12,737 nucleotides of DNA from Nitrososphaeraceae archaeon. GTDB lineage: Archaea > Thermoproteota > Nitrososphaeria > Nitrososphaerales > Nitrososphaeraceae. Numbering within the stretch: the first letter of the stretch is position 1; every line of letters begins with the position of its first letter. Under the pieces are notes generated by a model. That model did no database searches. It saw only the letters and a program-made list of their open reading frames with translations, and was not told the origin of the DNA. Positions 5,416-10,762 of this stretch are shown here, piece after piece. The DNA is taken from NCBI GenBank assembly GCA_021155845.1, contig JAJNBK010000002.1, positions 1 through 12,737 of the forward strand, read 5' to 3'. Made by a program: the position numbers and the translations under genes.

Positions 5416-5615
5416 AAATAATCACCTCTTTTCCATCTACCATAAGGTAACTGTCCAGGAGTTTTACTTTCAAATCCTTTCTCATGTCCTGTTTCTTTAA
5501 TATGTAACTCTGCCTGTTCTATTGATTTCGGTCTATACCAACAATCTAGACAAACCATAATATGATCTCTAAATATTATATCCTTTTGAAATCTGGTTAA
5601 TTCATCGTTACTCAA
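5412..5615 (-). CDS. C2H2 zinc-finger protein
   Basis: 67 residues with a classical C2H2 finger: C22-x2-C25-x12-H38-x5-H44 (CLDCWYRPKSIEQAELHIKE then TGH), preceded by a short N-terminal helix and followed by a basic, glycine-rich tail (PYGRWKRGDYF). C2H2 fingers of this type occur in several archaeal virus proteins and usually bind DNA. The TTG start overlaps the upstream stop as TTGA. The downstream gene begins the same way. Role is probably regulatory; targets unknown. Confidence 0.7.
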   Translation of the reverse strand: MSNDELTRFQKDIIFRDHIMVCLDCWYRPKSIEQAELHIKETGHEKGFESKTPGQLPYGRWKRGDYF

Positions 5616-5749
5616 AAAACTTCTTCCTCTCTATACAATTCTGGATGTAAGCACTGATTACATATCTTCTTCATCTTCGCACCGTTCATCACTTTAATCA
5701 TCCTCCATTCTCCACACTGAGTGCACTTAATTTGGACTCGCTTAGACAT
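5612..5749 (-). CDS. 45-residue zinc ribbon
   Basis: A small protein with C9-x2-C12 and C30-x2-C33 separated by a basic segment (GEWRMIKVMNGAKMKK). It is the only ATG-initiated gene of this micro-operon, and its ATGTCTAA start overlaps the upstream stop. An exact GCACCG word falls in the NGA codons. The first knuckle (IKCTQCGEW) resembles nucleic-acid-binding mini-ribbons. Function unknown. Confidence 0.65.
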   Translation of the reverse strand: MSKRVQIKCTQCGEWRMIKVMNGAKMKKICNQCLHPELYREEEVF

Positions 5750-5891
5750 CTTTCTTTCTTAACCTCTCTAATTTATCTTTTAATTCATCACATCTTTTAA
5801 ATTCAAAGTCATAATAGCTTCTTTCCTTTTCTTTATCACAATATAACTGTAATTCTTCTATATCTTCATCGGTTAAGATGTATTTATTCAA
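5742..5891 (-). CDS. 49-residue charged coiled-coil protein
   Basis: Almost entirely charged helix with heptad-like hydrophobics (DIEELQLYCDKEKERSYYDF, then DELKDKLERLRKK), so a short coiled coil or dimerisation peptide is likely. The TTG start overlaps the previous TGA as TTGA. A GAGGAGGT sequence about 12 bases upstream can serve as ribosome-binding site. Its stop overlaps the ATG of the zinc ribbon that follows. Confidence 0.6.
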   Translation of the reverse strand: MNKYILTDEDIEELQLYCDKEKERSYYDFEFKRCDELKDKLERLRKKDV

Positions 5892-6025
5892 TTTTCAAAA
5901 AGACCTCCTCTAAATTCATCTATTTGTTGGTCACACTCACCACAAACTATTATACTTCCTTTATGACCAGGAATTATTTTCTTATAGGTTTGGTGCTCAC
6001 AACACGATTCTTCATTATCTGACAA
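5888..6025 (-). CDS. 45-residue Cys/His protein, first gene of the micro-operon
   Basis: Opens with TTG TCA 26 bases after the centre of a TATA box, so the message is leaderless. Ligand candidates are C8, C9, H11, H21 and C28-x2-C31. The spacing fits a small zinc site, but no family is evident. The codons for CEHQ contain GTGAGCACCA, a one-base variant of the junction word seen in the left operon. Confidence 0.6.
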   Translation of the reverse strand: MSDNEESCCEHQTYKKIIPGHKGSIIVCGECDQQIDEFRGGLFEN

Positions 6026-6046
6026 TAAGGTTTATTAGATTTGGAT

Positions 6047-6055
6047 TAATATATA
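6047..6055 (-). promoter_or_regulatory. TATA box of the leftward micro-operon
   Basis: TATATATTA on the minus strand is centred about 26 bases before the TTG at 6025. An exact GCACCG word (6068-6073) lies about 13 bases upstream of this TATA box, in the BRE/activator area. Confidence 0.6.
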
Positions 6056-6094
6056 GTTTGATTTTTTCGGTGCTTACTGGAGAATAATAGTTAG

Positions 6095-6102
6095 ATATAT
6101 AA
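6095..6102 (+). promoter_or_regulatory. TATA box of the rightward small-gene operon
   Basis: ATATATAA is centred about 36 bases before the ATG at 6134, giving a leader of roughly ten bases with no ribosome-binding sequence. It is divergent from the micro-operon promoter 45 bases away, with a GCACCG word between them. Confidence 0.5.
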
Positions 6103-6133
6103 CCATGTTGAACTTACAGGTTAACTAATCTAT

Positions 6134-6358
6134 ATGGTACAAAAAATATTAAGGATACAAGCAGATACCAAGGAAGAACTTGAAAAATCAATAAATAAAG
6201 AATTAAAGGATTCTTTGTTTGTTGTGAAAGGTTTGTCGGTGCTTGAAGGGATAAGAGAAATGGATAAAATAGAACGGGCATATGTTAAATCAAGAAAATA
6301 TTACGAAGCATGGATTGTTATTGACGACCAGACAGAAAACATTGCAGGTTTTGAGTGA
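6134..6358 (+). CDS. 74-residue alpha/beta protein, function unknown
   Basis: A small protein with a VQKILRIQADTKEELEKSIN start (strand then helix), a central VVKGLSVLEGI strand and a C-terminal YYEAWIVIDD strand. Overall it looks like a compact ferredoxin-like or similar alpha/beta fold. No catalytic residues are evident. The stop TGA overlaps the next ATG (TGATG), so it heads a five-gene coupled operon. The SVL codons contain an exact CGGTGC word. Confidence 0.65.
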   Translation: MVQKILRIQADTKEELEKSINKELKDSLFVVKGLSVLEGIREMDKIERAYVKSRKYYEAWIVIDDQTENIAGFE

Positions 6359-6480
6359 TGGATTATAATCAAGATAAATTGGTAATGATAACCCTGATAC
6401 AATTAATGATAAATAAAGAGCTGGTAACATCTGAACAAATAATGGATATAATTGATAAGGCTGAAGAGGTAAAAAAATAA
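6358..6480 (+). CDS. 40-residue helical peptide
   Basis: Begins at the ATG overlapping the previous stop and runs 40 codons. Composition is helical (KLVMITLIQLMINKELVT, then EQIMDIIDKAEEVKK), with no Cys and no transmembrane span long enough to be certain. Function unknown. The one-base gap to the next ATG and operon continuity support expression. Confidence 0.5.
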   Translation: MDYNQDKLVMITLIQLMINKELVTSEQIMDIIDKAEEVKK

Positions 6481-6481
6481 A

Positions 6482-6607
6482 ATGCCAGAATGGTTATGGA
6501 TATTATTAGGAATCTCTTTCGTAACAACAATAGTATTTGGTATCGCTAGAGCTAAGAGAATAAATGAGATAGATGAAAGATTAAAGAGGATGGAAGAAAG
6601 AAAATGA
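6482..6607 (+). CDS. 41-residue membrane-anchored coiled-coil peptide
   Basis: MPEWLWILLGISFVTTIVFG (1-20) is a transmembrane helix, followed by a basic and heptad-like cytoplasmic segment (AKRINEIDERLKRMEERK). This is the plan of small viral membrane or spanin/holin-like peptides, but no function can be assigned. Its stop overlaps the next start (ATGA), placing it inside the operon. Compare the 29-residue membrane peptide at 4459-4548. Confidence 0.6.
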   Translation: MPEWLWILLGISFVTTIVFGIARAKRINEIDERLKRMEERK

Positions 6608-6864
6608 CCACTAATAATAACAACAAAATGACTCCAGAACAATTTGAAGATTTTAAAAGGTGTGCAAATAATACAATTCAATTATTATTAGAAAACGAGA
6701 TGAATAAACATACCATAGAAGGAATAAGACTTGCATGGGATGCCAAACCATTTGATGAAGAAAGTATTAAAGATAGGAGGAAAAATGAAAGAAGACATAA
6801 TTTCTTAGCTGCCGTAGCAGGTTATATTGCAGAATGGATCGAGGAGGCGAAACAGAAAGAATGA
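6604..6864 (+). CDS. 86-residue helical protein, function unknown
   Basis: After a low-complexity TTNNNNK start (with an alternative Met at codon 9) the protein is helical: PEQFEDFKRCANNTIQLLLE, then a charged mid-section, then HNFLAAVAGYIAEWIEEAK. No family is recognised. It ends in ATGA overlapping the following gene. Confidence 0.6.
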   Translation: MTTNNNNKMTPEQFEDFKRCANNTIQLLLENEMNKHTIEGIRLAWDAKPFDEESIKDRRKNERRHNFLAAVAGYIAEWIEEAKQKE

Positions 6865-7043
6865 CACTTATAGATCTAGGAGATTTCAAACTCAGATTTG
6901 ATCCTAAAGAAGTTCGTATTAATATTGATGGGGATTTGATAGATATCGGTGCTCGAAAGGAATTACCACAAATTAATAATGATAGCTTATTTTTAGAAGC
7001 ATTAGAACATGCTAGGAAGAACCCGATATCAACTCAGAAATAA
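6861..7043 (+). CDS. 60-residue protein of unknown function
   Basis: I prefer the ATG at 6861, which overlaps the upstream stop as ATGA and has GGAGG about 13 bases before it. The in-frame ATG at 6834 lacks a ribosome-binding sequence and would overlap far more. The protein is beta-rich at the N-terminus (TLIDLGDFKLRF, VRINIDGDLIDIG) with a C-terminal helix. Its last 32 bases overlap the end of the convergent kinase gene. Confidence 0.55.
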   Translation: MTLIDLGDFKLRFDPKEVRINIDGDLIDIGARKELPQINNDSLFLEALEHARKNPISTQK

Positions 7044-7611
7044 CATCAACTATTTTTTGATGGGTGTCTTCGCTCAAACCCTCAATTATAGTATATCTTT
7101 TTATTTTTCCATTATCCTGTAATTCTCTTAACACATCCTGTAATTCTTTTTGAACTTCGTTAAACAAAACAGCAGGCTCTCTAATGTTCTCATCTCCTTT
7201 GACAACAAATTTATCTTTCCATGTTTTATAATTACGGACTTTGAGCATAATTACCAGATCAGGGACATAATGATGGTCCTCAGAATAGCTAGCCTTTTCA
7301 ACCCCATTCATCCTACTATAGACAACGTTATCTACAAAATATCTGTCAAATATCAAAACTTTCTCCCCTGCAGGCACCGTATAAGGCATCCTAAAATCTC
7401 TATCATACAGTTCATGAATCTGTGAGTAAATACTTCTAACAGTTACTTCATGTAGCTCTTTACCACCATTGGCTAGAACTTTATAATAACGATTAATCTG
7501 ATCTATAATTTCTTTATCATTAGGATATTTTCTTGTTAATTTCCAGGGTAATCTGGCTATTTCGCTCGTCTTCCCAACTGAATCGATACCAGTTATAATA
7601 ACAGTTTTCAT
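7012..7611 (-). CDS. Thymidylate-kinase-like P-loop nucleotide kinase
   Basis: 199 residues. The Walker A GIDSVGKT is at residues 8-15 and the DRY motif (VLIFDRYFVDNVVYSR, 85-100) matches the substrate-binding DR signature of dTMP kinases. PDLVIMLKV (117-125) fits the strand before the LID region. These features fit phosphorylation of dTMP to dTDP. A deoxynucleoside kinase is the main alternative, because the LID region is not clearly canonical. With pyrE at 3931-4449 this suggests viral reinforcement of pyrimidine supply. A weak TATA-like stretch (about 7641-7652) lies 34 bases upstream. A closer TATATATTT (7612-7620) abuts the ATG and cannot be its promoter. Confidence 0.75.
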   Translation of the reverse strand: MKTVIITGIDSVGKTSEIARLPWKLTRKYPNDKEIIDQINRYYKVLANGGKELHEVTVRSIYSQIHELYDRDFRMPYTVPAGEKVLIFDRYFVDNVVYSRMNGVEKASYSEDHHYVPDLVIMLKVRNYKTWKDKFVVKGDENIREPAVLFNEVQKELQDVLRELQDNGKIKRYTIIEGLSEDTHQKIVDVISELISGSS

Positions 7612-7672
7612 AAATATATAGCTAAATGAAGGCTAGTTAAGTATAATATTGTTTCGGTAAATAATAGATTAG

Positions 7673-7681
7673 TATATATTT
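7673..7681 (+). promoter_or_regulatory. TATA box of the membrane-protein operon
   Basis: TATATATTT is centred 26 bases before the ATG at 7703, the spacing of a leaderless archaeal message. The same 9-mer occurs three times in the non-coding left end. Confidence 0.65.
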
Positions 7682-7702
7682 CACCTATACGTTAAATACA
7701 TT

Positions 7703-7978
7703 ATGAAATGGGAAATTTCAAATAAACAAAACAAAACCAAATTGGCAGTAATCACAGCACTGGTAGCTTTCAGCACCGTGTTCTTGATTACAGGGGCATT
7801 AATGACCAGTGTATATGGACTTCCAGAAACAGTTTATAACGAAACATTACAGATAACCAAGAACGCCACATTAGAAACGGAAGGAAATCAGATTAAAAAC
7901 TATATAGAAAACGTTAAAGAGGATATATGTAAAACTTTAGTCACCGCAGTAGAATATGAGGAGTGCTTGAAGTTATAA
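7703..7978 (+). CDS. Single-pass membrane or secreted protein
   Basis: 91 residues. A basic lead (KQNKTKL) precedes a hydrophobic span at 15-38 (AVITALVAFSTVFLITGALM), then an outside segment with two N-glycosylation sequons (NET, NAT) and two cysteines (C76, C88) that could form a disulfide. It looks like a type II anchored or signal-peptide-processed surface protein. It overlaps the next, similarly organised gene by one base (TAATG), so the two are probably made together and may be virion or envelope/adhesion components. No family recognised. Confidence 0.65.
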   Translation: MKWEISNKQNKTKLAVITALVAFSTVFLITGALMTSVYGLPETVYNETLQITKNATLETEGNQIKNYIENVKEDICKTLVTAVEYEECLKL

Positions 7979-8352
7979 TGAGAAAATTTGCAATTTTTAG
8001 TATTATATCACTCTGTTTTATAGTTGTAATGATGGTAATAATAATATCCACTGCTCAAAACAACATCAGTTCTAGAAATAATGATGATTTTGGTAGTAGC
8101 ACTACTACTTCTACTACTAGTGGTAGTGATGGTCCGGTCACTTTTGACGATAAATTAACAAGAGTTGATGCCGCACTAAATGAATTAATAGACACCTGTT
8201 CAAAGGATATTTACCCCAGTATAAAAGAAACATGTATTAATGACATAGAAGAAGCATGGTGGATGGAATGTGCAGAATATTATGATAAACTTGATAGCTG
8301 TAAAAGTGGAAAAGTGGAAAACTTTTTAAAAGAAAATGGAGTACCCACTTAA
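7978..8352 (+). CDS. Single-pass membrane protein with a Ser/Thr linker and four-cysteine ectodomain
   Basis: 124 residues from the ATG that overlaps the previous stop (TAATG). An upstream in-frame GTG at 7963 is less likely. A hydrophobic span at 5-25 (AIFSIISLCFIVVMMVIIIS) is followed by a low-complexity S/T/G linker (39-51) and a helical outside domain with C74, C86, C98 and C108, likely two disulfides, and aromatic EEAWWMECAEYYD. This anchor-linker-domain plan suits a surface or virion protein. No homologous family is recognised. Confidence 0.65.
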   Translation: MRKFAIFSIISLCFIVVMMVIIISTAQNNISSRNNDDFGSSTTTSTTSGSDGPVTFDDKLTRVDAALNELIDTCSKDIYPSIKETCINDIEEAWWMECAEYYDKLDSCKSGKVENFLKENGVPT

Positions 8353-8356
8353 TAAC

Positions 8357-8581
8357 ATGGTAGCAGATTCTTACGAACGCCGAATTCTTTATCATTTATC
8401 TAATTGTGTCGGTGCTCGCACGACATGGAATAACCTAAAATATAGTTTAGAAACTGATATGGGTACAAGTATTGACCCTTTATTATTACATTATAAATTA
8501 GAAAAATTAAGGAATGAAAAAAAGATAAAGTTCGTGATTGTTGGAGATTTTACTTCCTACCAACTAATTTCTTCTTATTAA
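8357..8581 (+). CDS. Small winged-helix DNA-binding protein
   Basis: 74 residues from the ATG four bases after the previous stop. An ATG at 8336 would overlap that gene and add seven residues. The layout helix (YERRILYHLSN), helix (TTWNNLKYSLE), recognition helix (IDPLLLHYKLEKLRNEKK) and wing (IKFVIVGDFTSYQLIS) is that of a winged helix-turn-helix. Probably a transcription regulator or replication accessory. The last 32 bases overlap the end of the convergent gene at 8550-8882. Confidence 0.6.
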   Translation: MVADSYERRILYHLSNCVGARTTWNNLKYSLETDMGTSIDPLLLHYKLEKLRNEKKIKFVIVGDFTSYQLISSY

Positions 8582-8882
8582 CCACATTAACTTCTTGTTT
8601 ATTTGTTAATTTTTTTGTTGTTGTAGAAGATAATCTTCTTAATTGCTTTTCTATTTCCTTAATACTTTTAGCAGTATCCTTTTGTTGTGACTTTAGAACT
8701 TGAAGTCTACTTTTAAGATTTTGTTTCTGTGTTCTCGAATCTGTACCTTGTTGACCGATTGTATCTGGTACAGCACCGGTTCCACCTGCAGCAGAAAGAA
8801 CTGTTTCTGGTTTACTTAAACCACTATTGTTATTTGTTACTGCTGTTGTATTTCGTTTTGAATTTGTTTTATTATTAGACAC
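8550..8882 (-). CDS. Basic coiled-coil protein, function unknown
   Basis: 110 residues, start GTG. The N-terminal 55 residues are low-complexity (N, T, S, G rich). Residues 50-85 form a strongly predicted coiled coil (KQNLKSRLQVLKSQQKDTAK, then SIKEIEKQLRRL), and the tail is very basic. This is typical of scaffolding or nucleic-acid-associated virion proteins, but no assignment is possible. It has its own TATA box about 29 bases upstream and an inverted repeat between that box and the start. Confidence 0.55.
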   Translation of the reverse strand: MSNNKTNSKRNTTAVTNNNSGLSKPETVLSAAGGTGAVPDTIGQQGTDSRTQKQNLKSRLQVLKSQQKDTAKSIKEIEKQLRRLSSTTTKKLTNKQEVNVVNKKKLVGRK

Positions 8883-8887
8883 TATAA

Positions 8888-8903
8888 CCCCTTTAAATAG
8901 GGG
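8888..8903. repeat. Inverted repeat, candidate operator
   Basis: CCCCT (8888-8892) and AGGGG (8899-8903) flank TTAAAT. The repeat lies between a minus-strand TATA box and the GTG start at 8882, over the expected transcript start, a typical place for a repressor site. As RNA, only part of it would be transcribed. Confidence 0.45.
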
Positions 8904-8906
8904 AGG

Positions 8907-8914
8907 ATATATAT
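8907..8914 (-). promoter_or_regulatory. TATA box of the basic coiled-coil gene
   Basis: ATATATAT on the minus strand is centred about 29 bases before the GTG start at 8882. Confidence 0.5.
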
Positions 8915-8930
8915 GTTTTTGCCCGAACTT

Positions 8931-9416
8931 TTATAGTTGTCCGTAAATTTTATTTCCTTCTTTCACAAAATTAAATCCTTTATCAGCTTTCTCTTCATTA
9001 TCTATTTCAGTAATAATCTTCGTCTCCGCACCGTTCTGTACTTGGTTTAACTCATAAGGATTATCTCTAATAACACTAAGCTTATTATTGACAAAATTCA
9101 TTAAATCATCATATTCTCTCTGACATAAAGCATTGGGATTTTTGTTATTACAGTAAACGGTGACTAAGTTCCCCTCGGCAAGTCTGTTCTTATGGACATC
9201 AAATCCATAGGTCTTGATATTAATACCCCTTGGGGTAATCATGTTAATTAAATCAATTTTAGAATTTCTTACATGTAAGTTCTTTTTGAACTGTCCATTA
9301 GCCCTTTTCTGGCTGTTAGGACCCTCAATTTTATTAAAATCTATAGTACTTTCATCTATTGCTCTTTTTTTCGTGGAGTTTTCCTTTGTTGATATGTCTA
9401 CCGGTGCTGCTGCCAT
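8931..9416 (-). CDS. Protein of unknown function, possibly structural
   Basis: 161 residues. The first 50 are disordered and basic (KENSTKKRAIDE, NSQKRANGQFKK). The remainder looks like a small alpha/beta domain (NSKIDLINMITP, GNLVTVYCNN, YDDLMNFVNNKLSVIRDNPY). Nothing marks an enzyme. The ATG lies inside the 3' end of the upstream winged-helix gene (65-base overlap), so the two are read from one transcript in different frames. A GCACCG word sits in the first codons. A virion or scaffold protein is possible, but this rests only on position near the packaging genes. Confidence 0.55.
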   Translation of the reverse strand: MAAAPVDISTKENSTKKRAIDESTIDFNKIEGPNSQKRANGQFKKNLHVRNSKIDLINMITPRGINIKTYGFDVHKNRLAEGNLVTVYCNNKNPNALCQREYDDLMNFVNNKLSVIRDNPYELNQVQNGAETKIITEIDNEEKADKGFNFVKEGNKIYGQL

Positions 9417-9771
9417 GATGATATAGTAATGTATCTCTAAACTTTGATATTTGTTTTACTACCCCGTCACTGTGTTTATCATTCAATCTAAAAAACTTGT
9501 GAAGACCCATCTTTTTCTCAGATATCACACCTAATTTTAGTAAAATAGGCATGTTGGTATAGATAACCTTCCTGGATAGCCCTGCATGTTTTAATAAATC
9601 CAATGTATAGATATCGGTATTTGGATTATCGAAGAAAATATCCAGTATTATAGCCTTTGATGCGTTATTGAAGAATTCAGTAAAAGGTTTATTAGGATTC
9701 TTTATCTTATAGCTAGTTTTAAACATATTTTCTAATAATTCCTTATCATATTCCATTAAGATAGTAGACAT
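9352..9771 (-). CDS. Winged-helix transcription regulator
   Basis: 139 residues from ATG at 9771; the frame is open upstream to a TTG at 9828, but the TATA box at 9798-9804 lies inside that extension, favouring the ATG. Residues 34-97 form a winged helix: AIILDIFFDNPN, DIYTLDLLKHAG, the recognition helix SRKVIYTNMPILLKLGVISE, and a wing ending KFFRLND. The pattern is ArsR/MarR-like. The C-terminal tail is basic. It is transcribed divergently from the packaging operon with overlapping promoters, so it probably controls that operon and itself. Confidence 0.7.
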   Translation of the reverse strand: MSTILMEYDKELLENMFKTSYKIKNPNKPFTEFFNNASKAIILDIFFDNPNTDIYTLDLLKHAGLSRKVIYTNMPILLKLGVISEKKMGLHKFFRLNDKHSDGVVKQISKFRDTLLYHHGSSTGRHINKGKLHEKKSNR

Positions 9772-9797
9772 ATAAGTATTATAGGTCAAATACAGCC

Positions 9798-9804
9798 ATT
9801 TATA
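9798..9804 (-). promoter_or_regulatory. TATA box of the winged-helix regulator gene
   Basis: TATAAAT on the minus strand is centred 30 bases before the ATG at 9771. A second box (TATAAAAAGA, 9811-9820 minus) lies just upstream. Confidence 0.5.
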
Positions 9805-9812
9805 CCTAACTC

Positions 9813-9820
9813 TTTTTATA
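9813..9820 (+). promoter_or_regulatory. TATA box of the packaging operon
   Basis: TTTTTATA is centred about 30 bases before the ATG at 9848. It overlaps the minus-strand promoter of the regulator gene, so both directions compete for the same DNA. Confidence 0.45.
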
Positions 9821-9847
9821 GTTACCAATCTTATATACTAGTATTAA

Positions 9848-10468
9848 ATGCCAAAAACCAATCCGAAAGGTACAGGACTTTCCAAGTATGAAAAAACAAC
9901 AAAGATACTTGATATTATTAAAAAATGTAAGCTGATGAACCTTAACAACAAGGCAATTATAGATTCTATCATGTATCATACAGGTCGTGAAGTCACCGAA
10001 GCTCAGCTAGGAGAACTGGTAGAAATGGCAAAAAGAGAGGTCAGAGAGCAGCAGATTGAGGTGGATAAACACATGGAACACATGGTAAAGATAGGATTAT
10101 ACACGGACACCATGAATAATCATGAACAACTGGATACGGTACAGAATATTATCTATTCAATGATTTTAGAAGAATCGGTGCTCAAAGGAGAACAAAAAAA
10201 CAAGAACATGATACTGGCAATGTCAAATACCCTAAAAAATATCATAGCAGCAAAGGATGGTCTTGTAACCAACATTGGATTCTTGGCTAAAATAAAGAAT
10301 GTTTATGAAAATACACAGAATATAGACCTAGACAATCCAACTCCCACCGCTGCAGTGGAATTGAACAAACCAACCAGTATCATGATAAAGGATCAAAAAA
10401 CTGATGTAAACAAACTGATTGATCAGGCTTTAGATAAAAAAGAATTGGAGAGTGGTCGAGTTGCCTGA
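9848..10468 (+). CDS. Candidate terminase small subunit
   Basis: 206 residues, mostly helical. Residues 15-62 can form a helix-turn-helix domain (TTKILDIIKKCKLMNLNNKA, GREVTEAQLGELVEMAKREV). Residues 70-155 form long helices suited to oligomerisation, and the tail (165-206) is less ordered. Size, N-terminal DNA-binding domain and position two genes before the large terminase fit a small terminase subunit that recognises viral DNA for packaging. The sequence itself is not diagnostic, so this is inferred mainly from gene order. It contains an exact GCACCG word at 10176-10181. Confidence 0.5.
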   Translation: MPKTNPKGTGLSKYEKTTKILDIIKKCKLMNLNNKAIIDSIMYHTGREVTEAQLGELVEMAKREVREQQIEVDKHMEHMVKIGLYTDTMNNHEQLDTVQNIIYSMILEESVLKGEQKNKNMILAMSNTLKNIIAAKDGLVTNIGFLAKIKNVYENTQNIDLDNPTPTAAVELNKPTSIMIKDQKTDVNKLIDQALDKKELESGRVA

Positions 10469-10757
10469 TAAAAAAGATACTGCGAAATTTACTTACCGCA
10501 CCGATGAACGTGATTTGCTTAGAAAACTATCCCAAAAATACAAATGTTCCCCTTTCACCGGTGAATGTTATACTCAGGAGGTATCCCTGCAGAAGATTAA
10601 AAAGTTCTACCACATAATATTAACAGAGGAACAGATGCAGGAGTTCGGTGAGGATTTTATCATAGAAGAACAACAGGGGTCGGGTACGCACCGTCTACTG
10701 TTGATGATAAAACCCACATCAGAGGATAATAATTACATTTTCTTTAGGAGGAAATAA
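10452..10757 (+). CDS. 101-residue protein between the terminase genes
   Basis: Reads from GTG at 10452, overlapping the previous gene by 17 bases. TTG at 10461 is an alternative with GGAG at better spacing. Residues 15-50 look helical with a C32/C39 pair (KCSPFTGECY). The rest alternates strand and helix, ending in a basic RRK. Two GCACCG words fall in it. Function unknown; by position it may be a packaging accessory or head protein. Confidence 0.55.
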   Translation: MVELPDKKDTAKFTYRTDERDLLRKLSQKYKCSPFTGECYTQEVSLQKIKKFYHIILTEEQMQEFGEDFIIEEQQGSGTHRLLLMIKPTSEDNNYIFFRRK

Positions 10758-10762
10758 GTAAG

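Noticed and set aside
6403..6681. 92-codon hydrophobic frame on the minus strand
   Set aside because: Antisense to three coupled small genes; hydrophobicity is a by-product of AT-rich DNA read backwards.
6834..6860. Earlier ATG for the gene ending at 7043
   Set aside because: No ribosome-binding sequence; the ATG at 6861 overlaps the upstream stop as ATGA, the pattern used throughout this operon.
7150..7425. 91-codon frame on the plus strand
   Set aside because: Antisense to the kinase gene over its conserved motifs.
9772..9828. N-terminal extension of the winged-helix regulator from TTG
   Set aside because: The best TATA box lies inside the extension, so the message would start after it.
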